Source: CALXQW01 sp031553045 (GTDB lineage Bacteria; Verrucomicrobiota; Verrucomicrobiia; Opitutales; Intestinicryptomonadaceae). From it: a stretch of DNA of 64,000 nt. Location of the stretch: contig JAVBLZ010000006.1 of the NCBI GenBank assembly GCA_031553045.1, forward strand, positions 620,001 to 684,000, written 5' to 3'. A model generated the notes under the pieces. That model was given only the letters and a program-made list of their open reading frames with translations, searched no databases and had not been told where the DNA came from. A program made the position numbers and the translations under genes. Positions 46,457 through 55,760 of the stretch are shown piece by piece (position 1 is the first letter of the stretch; each line of letters opens with the position of its first letter).

Positions 46457-47035
46457 ATGTCTAAAAAGGTAAAATTATTATTCCTAAGCTTGATTTGTGC
46501 CGCCCTATGCCTTGCGTTCTCGGCATGCGCTTCCGACTCTGAATCGGAAAAAGAAGAAGCCCAAGACCTAGATGATAACATACTCGGAATATCATATACC
46601 GGAGAAACCAAAGTCTCCTACTGCAACATTGCGTATATGGATGAAGACACCACACGCTCCATATATGAGATTTTTACCGGTGAAGAATTTTCTCAAGGGT
46701 ATCTTACATTGCGTTCTCAACCCAATGAAAGAGCGGGCATGTACTTTTACATCATGATTAGCGGCCCGGATTCCATCCCCCTTGCATCAACGATAGAGCT
46801 TTCTGTCGATAAAATTGCGGAAGGCGCAAAGGCGACAACTTATACTTTCACTGTCCCCGAGACACACTCTTTACTGCGTGAAATCAGGTTGGGGTTGACG
46901 GGAAAAGACTGGCAAGACCCAAAGACAAAAGTGAACGCCTTCAGAATCGTGATTAAAAATCCGGGGGGCAAGGTTGTATTGGACCACAAGTCATGGCTTT
47001 GGAGTATGCCCAAAGATTCCAAACCAAATGAGTAA
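46457..47035 (+). CDS. Lipoprotein of unknown function
   Basis: I recognise no family. The start at 46457 (MSKKVKLLFLSLICAALCLAFSACAS) gives a signal peptide with a lipobox FSAC, so the mature protein would be lipid-anchored at the cysteine. An upstream in-frame start at 46418 is less convincing. The remaining 165 residues form a beta-rich domain with TYTFTVPETHSLLREIRLGLTGKDW. The C-terminus (KVVLDHKSWLWSMPKD) suggests a C2- or Ig-like sandwich. Its last 8 bases overlap the glycosylase gene start, so the two are translated together although their roles look unrelated. Confidence 0.75.
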   Translation: MSKKVKLLFLSLICAALCLAFSACASDSESEKEEAQDLDDNILGISYTGETKVSYCNIAYMDEDTTRSIYEIFTGEEFSQGYLTLRSQPNERAGMYFYIMISGPDSIPLASTIELSVDKIAEGAKATTYTFTVPETHSLLREIRLGLTGKDWQDPKTKVNAFRIVIKNPGGKVVLDHKSWLWSMPKDSKPNE

Positions 47036-47918
47036 TTGGGATAGTCCAAAAAAACTGGCTTCATCTTCCGGCTTTGAACTGGAAGATTTTGCCGAAACGC
47101 TCGACGGCGGACAAGCATTCACTTGGAAGAAAACCCCATTAAACGCCAAAGAATCCGATATTTTTTTAACATGCTATGAAGGCGTGTTTGCGGATTGTGC
47201 AGGCAAATTTTATCTGGGCAAAGATTCTCAAGTTTATTTTTCCAAATTGAAATCCGCAAATTCAATCACTCATAAATTGGCTGAAAACTATCTTGATTTG
47301 GAGAGAGACTACAAGGCGCTAAAAAAATCTTTGCCCACAAAAAAAGATTCTGTTTTGAAAGACGCTTTAAATATTCATCCCACACTGCGCATACTCAAGC
47401 AAGACCCTAAAGACGCCATAGTTTCCTTCATATGCAGTTCCAGCAAGCGCATAGTCCAAATTAAACAATGTGTGGAACTTCTTTCAAAAAATCACGGCAA
47501 AATTCTGGGCGGAGGCTTTTATGCAATCCCGGATTTTGAGGCGATAAATGAGGCATCTCTTGCTCAGATACAAGCCTGTAAGCTTGGCTTTAGGGCGGCA
47601 TATTTAAAAAAGACCGCAGAAAAGATTTTGAAAGACAAATTCTCTTATCAAAACTTACACGATATGCCTTATACTGAGGCAAAAAAATATCTTCTTACTT
47701 TAAGCGGAATAGGCGAAAAAGTTGCCGACTGCATATTGCTTTTTGGCGCATCAAAATTTGAAGCATTCCCCATAGACACTTGGATTAAAAAGGCTATGTC
47801 TGAAATGTATTCAATCTCAGACCCAAAAAAAGTTTCGGCATTTGCCGAAAATCATTTTGGGAAATACGCAGGCTACGCCCAGCAAGTCATATTTGCAATC
47901 AAGCGCAAGGGCGGCTAA
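47028..47918 (+). CDS. 8-oxoguanine DNA glycosylase, OGG1 type
   Basis: A 296-residue bifunctional glycosylase/lyase of the OGG1 class that removes 8-oxoguanine. Correspondences with eukaryotic OGG1 are the GQAFTW loop near residue 28, VSFICSSSKRIVQI (about 131-146) and the helix-hairpin-helix LSGIGEKVADCILLF with catalytic Lys231 (KVADC). The active-site Asp250 is in PIDTWI. The start at 47028 is set by the 8-base overlap with the lipoprotein gene; an upstream in-frame start at 46974 would overlap it further. OGG1-type enzymes are scattered in bacteria, where MutM is the usual solution. Its stop overlaps the convergent msr gene by three bases. Confidence 0.88.
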   Translation: MSNWDSPKKLASSSGFELEDFAETLDGGQAFTWKKTPLNAKESDIFLTCYEGVFADCAGKFYLGKDSQVYFSKLKSANSITHKLAENYLDLERDYKALKKSLPTKKDSVLKDALNIHPTLRILKQDPKDAIVSFICSSSKRIVQIKQCVELLSKNHGKILGGGFYAIPDFEAINEASLAQIQACKLGFRAAYLKKTAEKILKDKFSYQNLHDMPYTEAKKYLLTLSGIGEKVADCILLFGASKFEAFPIDTWIKKAMSEMYSISDPKKVSAFAENHFGKYAGYAQQVIFAIKRKGG

Positions 47919-48835
47919 AATATTTTGCGCCTGAAGTGGCAGTAAGGCTTCTTCCCCGACTTTTCATAGTAGCGCAAATGATAATCTTCCGCAGGATAAA
48001 ATTCTTTTGCGTCCAACACTTGCGTTGCAACTTTAAAACCCTTTTGCGAAAGCGCCGCTATGAGTTCTTCCGCAATTTTTCTTTGCTCCGCATTTTCAAC
48101 AAATATCGCCGAAAAATATTGCGGCCCTTTGTCCGGTCCTTGACCGTCAACCTGAGTAAAATCATGAATTTCAAAAAAGGCTTTTAAGATTTCTTTGTAA
48201 GATGTTTTGGTTTTATCAAATAAAATTTCTACGGCTTCAAAATGCCCCGTATCACCCTTGCATACGTCTTCATAGCTTGGATTTTTGGTTTTTCCGCCCG
48301 TATAACCGCTTGCCGCATAGTACACGCCATTTATGCTGCGCATTAAAGCCTCAACGCCCCAAAAACACCCGCCCGCAACAAGCGCTTTATCTATATTTTC
48401 AGCAGGCACAAAATTCATGGAAACAGAGTTTACACAATGGCGCACATTTTTTTTCGTCAATTTTTCGCCCTCAAAAACATGGCCTAAATGCGCATTGCAT
48501 CGTGCGCACAAAATTTCCATACGCTTGCCGTCCGCATCTTGCACACGTTTTACTGCGCCCTTTAGTTCTTCATCAAAAGCCGGCCAGCCGCAACCTGCAT
48601 CGAATTTGTCTTGAGATAGATACAAAGCAGAAGAACAGCGTTTGCAAACATACAAACCCTTGTCAAAAAATTTGTCATACTTGCCCGTGAAAGGGCGTTC
48701 TGTGCCTTTTTTTTCTATCACAAATTTTTCAGCGTCTGTAAGGGTATTAAAATTTTTTGAATCCATTGCAAATGATGTAATCGTAAAAACTGAAAACAGA
48801 AAAAGCCCGACTATGATTTTTAAAAAATTCCGCAT
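47915..48835 (-). CDS. Exported bifunctional methionine sulfoxide reductase MsrB-MsrA
   Basis: A 306-residue fusion that repairs both epimers of methionine sulfoxide. A signal peptide (MRNFLKIIVGLFLFSVFTITSFA) precedes the MsrB domain (about 28-145) with two CxxC zinc motifs (CKRCSSA, CARCNAHLGHVF) and the catalytic RHCVNSVSMNF. MsrA follows (about 150-306) with GGCFWGVE and TGHFEAVEI. The B-then-A order is the reverse of many fusions (compare the A-B order of PilB-type proteins). Export points to repair of envelope proteins. It is convergent with the OGG1-type gene, with overlapping stops. Confidence 0.93.
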   Translation of the reverse strand: MRNFLKIIVGLFLFSVFTITSFAMDSKNFNTLTDAEKFVIEKKGTERPFTGKYDKFFDKGLYVCKRCSSALYLSQDKFDAGCGWPAFDEELKGAVKRVQDADGKRMEILCARCNAHLGHVFEGEKLTKKNVRHCVNSVSMNFVPAENIDKALVAGGCFWGVEALMRSINGVYYAASGYTGGKTKNPSYEDVCKGDTGHFEAVEILFDKTKTSYKEILKAFFEIHDFTQVDGQGPDKGPQYFSAIFVENAEQRKIAEELIAALSQKGFKVATQVLDAKEFYPAEDYHLRYYEKSGKKPYCHFRRKIF

Positions 48836-48857
48836 ACCCTTAAAGTTTTAACATGCC

Positions 48858-49844
48858 TTAAAAGCTGAGCATAACCTTGCCCGATCTTGAATTTTGCTGC
48901 GCCCTAGCCAAAGCTTCAGAAACTTTTGAAATAGGAAACGTTGCATCAACAGGCGCTTTAAGCACGCCTTTTTCAATGAGGCAAAATATGTCTTTAAACA
49001 CTTTTTCAACCTCATCTTTAGTGTGCGTGCGCTGCCATTTATCCCACCAAAACCCTCTCAAAGAAATATCGTTAAATATCAAAAATCTGGTGGGGAATTT
49101 TACGGACTCCGTCGCCATACCGCCTATTGTTACAACAACACCGCCGTCGCCCATGCATTTAATCATGTTGCTTACACTTTCGCCGCCTATCTGATTCAAA
49201 CCCAAGACTGGCTTTTTTCCGCCGCAAAGATTGGCAATTTCTCTTGGATTAAATTCAGCTTCATCCACGACTACATCGGCACCCGCTTCAATAAGCGTGC
49301 CCCTTCTTTCTGCGGCGTTGCGCACCATATTTATGGTTTTAATTTTACGCTCTTTGCAAATCTGTATGAGAAAATAACCCAGTGCGCTGCTTGCGCCGTT
49401 TTGTATAACCCAATCGCCCTCTTTCAAATCTTTGAAAGATTCCAAAATCAAGAGCGCCGTAGGCGGGTTCACAAAAGACATAGCCGCTATATCGGCGGGC
49501 AAATTGTTTGGAACTTTCAGCAAATTTTCAGCCTCCGCAATTTGATACTGACGCCAAACGCCAGGTTCTTCGGGGATTCTCACCCTATCGCCAACTTTGA
49601 CATTTTTAACCGAAGCGCCGACACTCTCTATTATGCCTATGCCCTCTCTGCCTGCTATTGCCGGCAATGTGCGCAAACGTCCGTAAGAGCCGCCTATCAT
49701 ACCCAAGTCTGAAGGGTTTATAACCGCCCTTTCAAGCCTGATTAAAACCTGAGCTTCGCCGACATTTCCCAATGTTTGCGCCACAGGTTTAACTACTTGA
49801 GACGCATCGCCGTATGTTTCATGAATTGCAGATAAAGTTTCCAT
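48858..49844 (-). CDS. MDR-family reductase, enoyl thioester reductase-like
   Basis: A medium-chain dehydrogenase/reductase of about 328 residues. INPSDLGMIGGSYG, PAIAGREGIGIIESVG and the cofactor segment GASSALGYFLIQICKERKIKTI resemble the 2-enoyl thioester reductase (MECR/ETR) branch, which uses NADPH and lacks the catalytic zinc ligands. I start at 49844 (METLSAIHETYG); an ATG five codons upstream (49859) cannot be excluded. The branch reduces trans-2-enoyl-CoA or ACP, but quinone-reductase-like relatives are hard to separate by eye. It is a stand-alone gene. Confidence 0.82.
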   Translation of the reverse strand: METLSAIHETYGDASQVVKPVAQTLGNVGEAQVLIRLERAVINPSDLGMIGGSYGRLRTLPAIAGREGIGIIESVGASVKNVKVGDRVRIPEEPGVWRQYQIAEAENLLKVPNNLPADIAAMSFVNPPTALLILESFKDLKEGDWVIQNGASSALGYFLIQICKERKIKTINMVRNAAERRGTLIEAGADVVVDEAEFNPREIANLCGGKKPVLGLNQIGGESVSNMIKCMGDGGVVVTIGGMATESVKFPTRFLIFNDISLRGFWWDKWQRTHTKDEVEKVFKDIFCLIEKGVLKAPVDATFPISKVSEALARAQQNSRSGKVMLSF

Positions 49845-49948
49845 AATTTCAGGGTGCATATTTGTCTAATATGTGTCAATTACAGAAGTAATCTTGACTG
49901 AAACTTAATTAAATGCTTTTGTGAAATCACTTGAATCCTGATAAATTT

Positions 49949-51274
49949 ATGAAAAAGACATTACTTGCAACATTGCTTCCCGCCCTTTGTATCTCCTATA
50001 TTTTTGCAGAGCCCCACGAGGGCAAAGATTGGAAACTGGTCTTTTACGACGATTTTAATTACGACAGAGCCCAACTTGAAGCCACTTGGGTTTCCGACAA
50101 CGGCAAAAACCCTCACATATTGTCGAGCCGTTGGCCGGAGAATGTGGAAATTAAAGACGGTATTCTAAAGCTCTTAAATAAAAAAGAAACTCGTGCGGGG
50201 CAAGACTGGACAAGCGGCAGCATCTGGACAAAAAAACGCTACAAATACGGCTACTATGAGTGTCGCTACAAATATGCCGACGCCACTGGCGTAAATAATT
50301 CTTTTTGGATTATGACCAGAAATAGAAATCTACCCAACGGTCTCAAAGCCTTTGAACTGGATATAAATGAGGGGCACTATCCCGCCGAAATCAACTGTAC
50401 TATACACAACTGGTCAGACTTTACGACAATGCCCGACGGACGTAAAACGCACCCTATGGACCACAACAATTTTGACTTTAGCGGAATAGAAAAAAATGAA
50501 TCCGGACTCATATCAGTACCCCTAGACGCCCCCGTACTGATGCACAAAATCCGCCTATCTAGCGAGCACTTCCTACACTTTCACGTGCGTGAAATTCAAG
50601 CGCTTGCTCATAATTCTTTGGGCGGCTACCCAACCCTCTCAGACAAGGGCACTTTCATTGGCACAGATAAAATTAAAAATTTTGCGCTAAATGCTAAAGT
50701 TAAAACAAGCGGCAATTATGTTTTGCCGCAGATAAATACTCCCGTAGCGCAATTCAAGGACGAATACGCAGTTGACGGAAAAACTTGGACATCATGGGTA
50801 TCTCAAAAAGAAGGTAAAAAATTTATAGAAGTTGAGTTTGACGCTCCAAGCTCTATTGGTTGTGTACAGGTTCTCACGGGTTGGTGGAAAGACGGCAAAT
50901 ATACAGACGCCCTTCCAACTTACAAACTTGAATATTTCGACGGAAAAATTTGGAAGACGCTCAAAGAGCGCAGTACTGAAAATGTCTATGGCAAAAGCGC
51001 CATGTTCCTGTCAAAGACCTACAACACTTATGCGCTGCGGTGGAGTCCGACAGAACTCATATTCTACTTTAACGACAAAGAAATCATGCGCCGCAAAAAT
51101 GAAGTTGCCCACTACCCTGCGGAAGTGTTCTTGAGCGCAGCAATAACCCATTGGGCGCACGGCGTAACAGACGCAACCGCAGGCACAAGCATGGATGTTG
51201 ACTACGTTAAAATTTGGCAAACGCCCGAAGACAACGGCGAAATATTTGACGAAAGTAATGCGCCGCAAAAATAA
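49949..51274 (+). CDS. GH16-family glycosidase with nested discoidin-like domain (paralogue B)
   Basis: A 441-residue paralogue of the GH16 protein at 33927-35234 with the same architecture. The start at 49949 gives signal peptide MKKTLLATLLPALCISYIFA; the longer frame begins with TTG. The GH16 core has GSIWTKKRYKYGYYECRYKYA and the catalytic FELDINEGH (E-L-D-I-N-E). An inserted region of about 190 residues contains AVDGKTWTSWV and FIEVEFDAPSSIGCVQVLTGWW. The second half of the sandwich then resumes (YALRWSPTELIFYFNDKE) and ends in MDVDYVKIWQ. The two copies lie 15 kb apart on opposite strands. A terminator follows. Confidence 0.87.
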   Translation: MKKTLLATLLPALCISYIFAEPHEGKDWKLVFYDDFNYDRAQLEATWVSDNGKNPHILSSRWPENVEIKDGILKLLNKKETRAGQDWTSGSIWTKKRYKYGYYECRYKYADATGVNNSFWIMTRNRNLPNGLKAFELDINEGHYPAEINCTIHNWSDFTTMPDGRKTHPMDHNNFDFSGIEKNESGLISVPLDAPVLMHKIRLSSEHFLHFHVREIQALAHNSLGGYPTLSDKGTFIGTDKIKNFALNAKVKTSGNYVLPQINTPVAQFKDEYAVDGKTWTSWVSQKEGKKFIEVEFDAPSSIGCVQVLTGWWKDGKYTDALPTYKLEYFDGKIWKTLKERSTENVYGKSAMFLSKTYNTYALRWSPTELIFYFNDKEIMRRKNEVAHYPAEVFLSAAITHWAHGVTDATAGTSMDVDYVKIWQTPEDNGEIFDESNAPQK

Positions 51275-51291
51275 TTAATTGAATATTTTTC

Positions 51292-51319
51292 AAAGCGCAA
51301 AAATTATTGCGCTTTTTTT
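51292..51319 (+). terminator. Terminator after the second GH16 gene
   Basis: A 9-bp stem (51292-51300 with 51307-51315) with a six-base loop and a T run to 51319. Confidence 0.87.
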
Positions 51320-51375
51320 GTGGAATTTTTTCCGATAAAATTCAGAATAGCCCTCATAAAATCCTTACTTCTTTT

Positions 51376-53427
51376 ATGCCTAAAACTTTTAATCCATTTT
51401 TACAGACAAAGTTCCCGCCCGACTGGACTCTTATGACCCCGTCAAATCTTTCCGCAGATATAAATAAAGCTATAAACACGGCAAAGAAAAATTTTGAAAA
51501 AATAACCTCTCTAAATGAAACCCAACTCAATTATGAAAATTGCATCAGGGCTTTTGACAGGGCAACTTCAGACCTTGACACCGCCTGGAATTGGGCAAAC
51601 CATCTTGACGCAGTCGCAAATTCAGAAGCTTTACGCAACGCAATTTCAGAGGTTTTGCCGATAGTTACAGATTTTTATTCTTCAATATATCTGGATGAAA
51701 AACTCTGGGGCGTCATAAAAAAATATTCTCTAACGCCTGAAGCTGAAACTCTAGACGGTTACAAAAAGGCGCTACTAAAAAGAACTATTGAAAACTTTTT
51801 GGAAAACGGTGCAGATTTGCCCGAAGAAAAAAAAGCAAGATTAAAGGAAATACAAACCGCCTTGGCGCAAAAGACGCAAAAATTTTCAGACAATGTTTTA
51901 GACGCTACAAACGCCTATTCAAAACATATAACAGACATCGCTCTGCTTGAAGGCTTGCCCAAAAGCGCATTAGATTTGGCGGCAAAAAAAGCAACGCAAG
52001 AAAATTTGGAAGGCTGGGTTTTCACACTGCACCAACCTCTCTTAACGCCCGTTTTAACCTATGCAAAAAACGAGTCTTTGCGTAAAGAAATGTGGTTTGC
52101 CGCAAGCAAGGTCGGCAGGTGCGAGCCTTTCGACAATACGCTTTTAACAACTGAAATTCTATCTTTGCGCAAAGAGGAAGCGGAAATATTGGGATACAAA
52201 AATTTTGCGGATTTTATATTGCATAGGCGTATGGCAAAAAATTCCGCAAACGCTCTGGATTTTTTGCGCAATCTTAAATCCAAAATTGATTCTTACTTTC
52301 TGGATGAGACAAAAAGTTTGGAGAGTTTTAAATCAAAACATGATTCCGCTTTGAATATAAAGAGCTCATCCGCCCTCTTAAACCCGTGGGATGTCGCCTA
52401 TTATGCGGAGCTTCAGCGCAAAGCTGAATATGATTTCACGCCTGAAGTCATGCGGGACTACTTTGAGTTTGAAAAAGTTACTCAAGGACTTTTTTCCATA
52501 GCCTCAACACTTTTTGGGCTGAAAATTCAGAAGGCAAATAAACCCGCCCTGTGGGATGAAAATGTAGAGTTTTATGAAGTCCGCAATGAAAGAGGCAAAC
52601 ACATAGGCTCTTTTTATGCGGACTTTTTTCCCCGTAAAAACAAGCGTTCGGGCGCATGGATGAATCTTTTGAAACAATCTAAAGGTATTGCGCCAGCATT
52701 GGGTTTCATAGGCGGAAACTTTAATGAGGCAAGCGCAGGCAAGCCGGCACTGCTCTCTCACGAAGAAGTTTCAACACTATTTCATGAGTTTGGACACCTC
52801 ATACATTTTTTCCTGATGGATTGTACCGAGATTGGTCTGCGAGACGTAGCTTGGGATTTTGTTGAGCTGCCCTCTCAAATTATGGAGAATTGGTGCGGCA
52901 AGCGTGAGTGTCTGAATATATTTGCAGAACATTATTTGGATAAAACTTTAATACCCGACAACATATATTCCGCCTTCGATAAAAGCAGAAAATTTCGTGC
53001 TGCCAGCGACTGCATGAGGCAACTATTGCTTTCTGTTTCAGATATGCTTTTGCACACGCAAACGGAAATCTTTTTAGATAATCTGGATGAAGTTTTGGAC
53101 AATATGACCAAAGAATATAAAATGCCTTTGGCGGAAAAATCCCCAAACATACTCCCAAGATTCACGCATATTTTCGGGGATTCTGTGGGCTATGCTGCGG
53201 GGTACTATTCATACAAATGGGCTGAAGTTTTGGATGCGGACGCTTTCACAAAATTTGAAAAATTTGGCATACTAAGCCCCAAAATCGGCAAAGAGTTTGC
53301 AAACAAAATTTTGCGTGTGGGCTCTACAATTCCGCCTGAAGAAGCTTTTGAAAACTTTATGGGGCGCAAGCCCAGCTTGGACGCACTAATCAAGCGCATT
53401 CTGCCCGATACAAACAAAGTTTTTTAG
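51376..53427 (+). CDS. M3-family oligopeptidase (oligopeptidase A/Dcp-like)
   Basis: A 683-residue zinc metallopeptidase that degrades short peptides in the cytoplasm. The active site HEFGH is at residues 470-474, with the downstream glutamate in the ELPSQIMENW segment. There is no signal peptide. The start at 51376 (MPKTFNPFLQTKFPPDW) matches the usual N-terminus of the family better than the upstream in-frame codon at 51307. Length is normal. It lies after the GH16 terminator and converges on folC with an 11-base gap. Confidence 0.93.
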   Translation: MPKTFNPFLQTKFPPDWTLMTPSNLSADINKAINTAKKNFEKITSLNETQLNYENCIRAFDRATSDLDTAWNWANHLDAVANSEALRNAISEVLPIVTDFYSSIYLDEKLWGVIKKYSLTPEAETLDGYKKALLKRTIENFLENGADLPEEKKARLKEIQTALAQKTQKFSDNVLDATNAYSKHITDIALLEGLPKSALDLAAKKATQENLEGWVFTLHQPLLTPVLTYAKNESLRKEMWFAASKVGRCEPFDNTLLTTEILSLRKEEAEILGYKNFADFILHRRMAKNSANALDFLRNLKSKIDSYFLDETKSLESFKSKHDSALNIKSSSALLNPWDVAYYAELQRKAEYDFTPEVMRDYFEFEKVTQGLFSIASTLFGLKIQKANKPALWDENVEFYEVRNERGKHIGSFYADFFPRKNKRSGAWMNLLKQSKGIAPALGFIGGNFNEASAGKPALLSHEEVSTLFHEFGHLIHFFLMDCTEIGLRDVAWDFVELPSQIMENWCGKRECLNIFAEHYLDKTLIPDNIYSAFDKSRKFRAASDCMRQLLLSVSDMLLHTQTEIFLDNLDEVLDNMTKEYKMPLAEKSPNILPRFTHIFGDSVGYAAGYYSYKWAEVLDADAFTKFEKFGILSPKIGKEFANKILRVGSTIPPEEAFENFMGRKPSLDALIKRILPDTNKVF

Positions 53428-53438
53428 AGCATTAGAGC

Positions 53439-54743
53439 CTAAATTTTATCATGCAAATTGTCTGAAGCAAAGCCGTCCAACCTTGCGAGAATTTCCCCCG
53501 CAAGATAAATTGAACCTGTGCTGACCAAAATTTCATCATCAGAAATATTTGCAGATGCTAGTTCAGGAAAGAGCGCTTCTACGCTTGTTGGCACAAGTTC
53601 AACATTTGCGTTTGTTTTTAAAGACAAAAGTTCGTCAATTTTTAACGACCTTGGGTTGTTAACCTCTAAAAGAAATATTTTTGAAGCGTATTTTTCTATA
53701 ACTGAAAAAAGTGCCTTTGCCCTGCCAATTTCCAAAGACCCAAAGCTTACGCAGAGTTTTTTGTCGGGGTATGTTTTACGTAAGGCAGCCAAGTTTTTTT
53801 CAAGCTCATGCGCACCTTCCAAATTGTGAGATGAATCTAAAATCATGAAAGATTTTTTCAAAGCAATCTTCTGCCATCTGGCAAACCACATGACCTTTTT
53901 TAGAGCCCAAATTGCAAGATTTTCATCCAAATTTAACCCGCAAAATTCATTCATCTTTCTTATCGCAAGCAAGGCAAGAGCCGCATTTTTACGCTGATAC
54001 TCACCCTCAAGATTGCTTTGAGGCATTGAATCTGTGTCTTTAAAAAAATCTTCCAGAAAAAAACTTTTTGCGTTTTTTTGCTTTGCTTCTTTTTCAATCA
54101 CACACCTTGCTTCTTGCGGCATGATACCGCAAATAAGCAAAGAATTTTCCTTTATTATACCTGCTTTTTGCAGCGCAATTTCAGGAATCGTATTGCCGAG
54201 CAAATCAGTGTGGTCCAAAGATATTGAAGTAATAATTGAACAAAGCGGATTTCTTAAAATATTTGTAGCGTCTAATGCGCCACCCAGACCGCATTCAAAT
54301 ATTGCGTAATCAACATTGCTATCGGCAAAATATTTGAACGCCGCCATTGTCATATATTCAAAAAACGACGGCTTATCACACAACTGTTTGTCTGCAAAAA
54401 TTTCATCGGCAGATTTTGAAATGTCTGCTAAAAGCTCAAGCAGCTTTGGTTTGGATATGTTTTTTTGATTAACCCGCATGCGCTCGCCCAAATAAACTAA
54501 ATGCGGAGAAGTGTACAAACCCACAGTAAATTTGTGTTCTAAAAATATTGCTTCAAGCATTGCGGAAACTGAACCCTTACCGTTACTCCCAGCTACATGC
54601 AGGCTTTTTAAAGAGTCTTGCGGATTGCCGTAGGTTCTCGCAAAAGCTCTCATGCGCTCCAAAGAATATTTAGAGCCTCTGTTGCGCAGGTCGTATAAAA
54701 ATGCCTCCAACGCCTGTATTTCTTTATCCGGATAGGTATCCAT
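53439..54743 (-). CDS. folC: Folylpolyglutamate synthase/dihydrofolate synthase
   Basis: A 434-residue Mur-ligase-type enzyme that adds glutamate to folates. The N-terminal ATP loop HVAGSNGKGSVSAMLEAIF is followed by the family block FEYMTMAAFKYFADSNVDYAIFECGLGGALDATN and the C-terminal ILDSSHNLEGA. Length is normal. The start codon comes directly after the T run of a terminator hairpin, leaving no visible ribosome site; see the findings. It is the last gene of a minus-strand run. Confidence 0.94.
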   Translation of the reverse strand: MDTYPDKEIQALEAFLYDLRNRGSKYSLERMRAFARTYGNPQDSLKSLHVAGSNGKGSVSAMLEAIFLEHKFTVGLYTSPHLVYLGERMRVNQKNISKPKLLELLADISKSADEIFADKQLCDKPSFFEYMTMAAFKYFADSNVDYAIFECGLGGALDATNILRNPLCSIITSISLDHTDLLGNTIPEIALQKAGIIKENSLLICGIMPQEARCVIEKEAKQKNAKSFFLEDFFKDTDSMPQSNLEGEYQRKNAALALLAIRKMNEFCGLNLDENLAIWALKKVMWFARWQKIALKKSFMILDSSHNLEGAHELEKNLAALRKTYPDKKLCVSFGSLEIGRAKALFSVIEKYASKIFLLEVNNPRSLKIDELLSLKTNANVELVPTSVEALFPELASANISDDEILVSTGSIYLAGEILARLDGFASDNLHDKI

Positions 54744-54773
54744 AAAAAAAGCGTAGAATACATGTCCTACGCT
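54744..54773 (-). terminator. Terminator after the ROK gene, abutting the folC start
   Basis: Minus-strand 7-bp stem (54773-54767 with 54756-54750) with a ten-base loop and a T-run that ends one base before the folC ATG. Confidence 0.85.
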
Positions 54774-54799
54774 GTATATTAAAATTTATCTAAAATAAA

Positions 54800-55759
54800 T
54801 TATTTTTCATTTGCCAAAGCACTGAGCACCAATGCGCTTGAACCTAAAATTGCGGCGTCCGCCTCTGGCAATTCTGAAGGTAAAATTTTCACCTTATTGC
54901 GAAAGATAGGCATGAGATTTTGCTCTAAAGATTCACGCACCGGCGCAAACAAAAGCTCACCACTTTTTACGGGCCCGCCAAAAAGAAAGAATGCGCTTGG
55001 GCTGGAAAAATGCACAAAGTCAGCCAAACTCCTACCCAGTATATTCCCAGTCCGCCTGTATGTTTCAAGACAGACAGCGTCGCCATCTTTGGCGGCGTCT
55101 TCAATGACCCTTGCGTCAACCTTGTCCCAACCCAAATTGGCAATTTTGCTTTTGCCGTTGTAGTGAGACAAAAGCTCAAAATACGTGCGCTTGATACCAG
55201 TTGCGGAAACATAAGTTTCAAGACACCCCCTGCCGCCACAACCGCAAACCCTGCCGTGTTCCGCAACTTTTACGTGGCCAAGCTCACCAGCGTTACCGTC
55301 TGAACCATAGAGCATTTTACCGTCAATAATCACACCTGCGCCAAGCCCAGTACCTATGGTGATTGTAATAAAATGATCATATATTTTGCCGCCGCCATAA
55401 ATGCGTTCACCCAGCGCTGCTGCGTTTGCGTCATTAGTTAAATAGATATGCTTAAAGCCGAAAGCTTCACGCAGTTTTGCCACCAAAGGCGCAGACTTGC
55501 CAAAAGGCAAATTTGCGGCAAATTCAATATTGCCCGAAAGATAATTGCCGTTTGGCGCACCTATGCCTATGCCGCAGCAATCGCCTTTTGAAGTCTTGAT
55601 TTCGGCAGAAATTTGTTCAACCAAAGCCACAATATACGTTTCAAAAGAATCGTAATTTACGGTTTTAAAGTTACGACGTGAAAGCACTTTGCCGTCTAAA
55701 TCGACAATGCCAATCACAGTGTTGGTTCCGCCTATATCTATACCTATTGAATATTTCAT
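54800..55759 (-). CDS. ROK-family sugar kinase
   Basis: A 319-residue ROK protein with the ATP-binding GIDIGGTNTVIGIVD at the N-terminus, the catalytic ITIGTGLGAGVIIDGK segment and the zinc-type CGCGGRGCLET motif. These features fit glucokinase-like or N-acetylglucosamine kinases. There is no helix-turn-helix, so it is a kinase rather than a ROK repressor. It follows the squalene-hopene cyclase gene by one base (operon). The sugar is not predictable; the pairing with a hopanoid enzyme is unusual. Confidence 0.9.
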   Translation of the reverse strand: MKYSIGIDIGGTNTVIGIVDLDGKVLSRRNFKTVNYDSFETYIVALVEQISAEIKTSKGDCCGIGIGAPNGNYLSGNIEFAANLPFGKSAPLVAKLREAFGFKHIYLTNDANAAALGERIYGGGKIYDHFITITIGTGLGAGVIIDGKMLYGSDGNAGELGHVKVAEHGRVCGCGGRGCLETYVSATGIKRTYFELLSHYNGKSKIANLGWDKVDARVIEDAAKDGDAVCLETYRRTGNILGRSLADFVHFSSPSAFFLFGGPVKSGELLFAPVRESLEQNLMPIFRNKVKILPSELPEADAAILGSSALVLSALANEK

Positions 55760-55760
55760 A

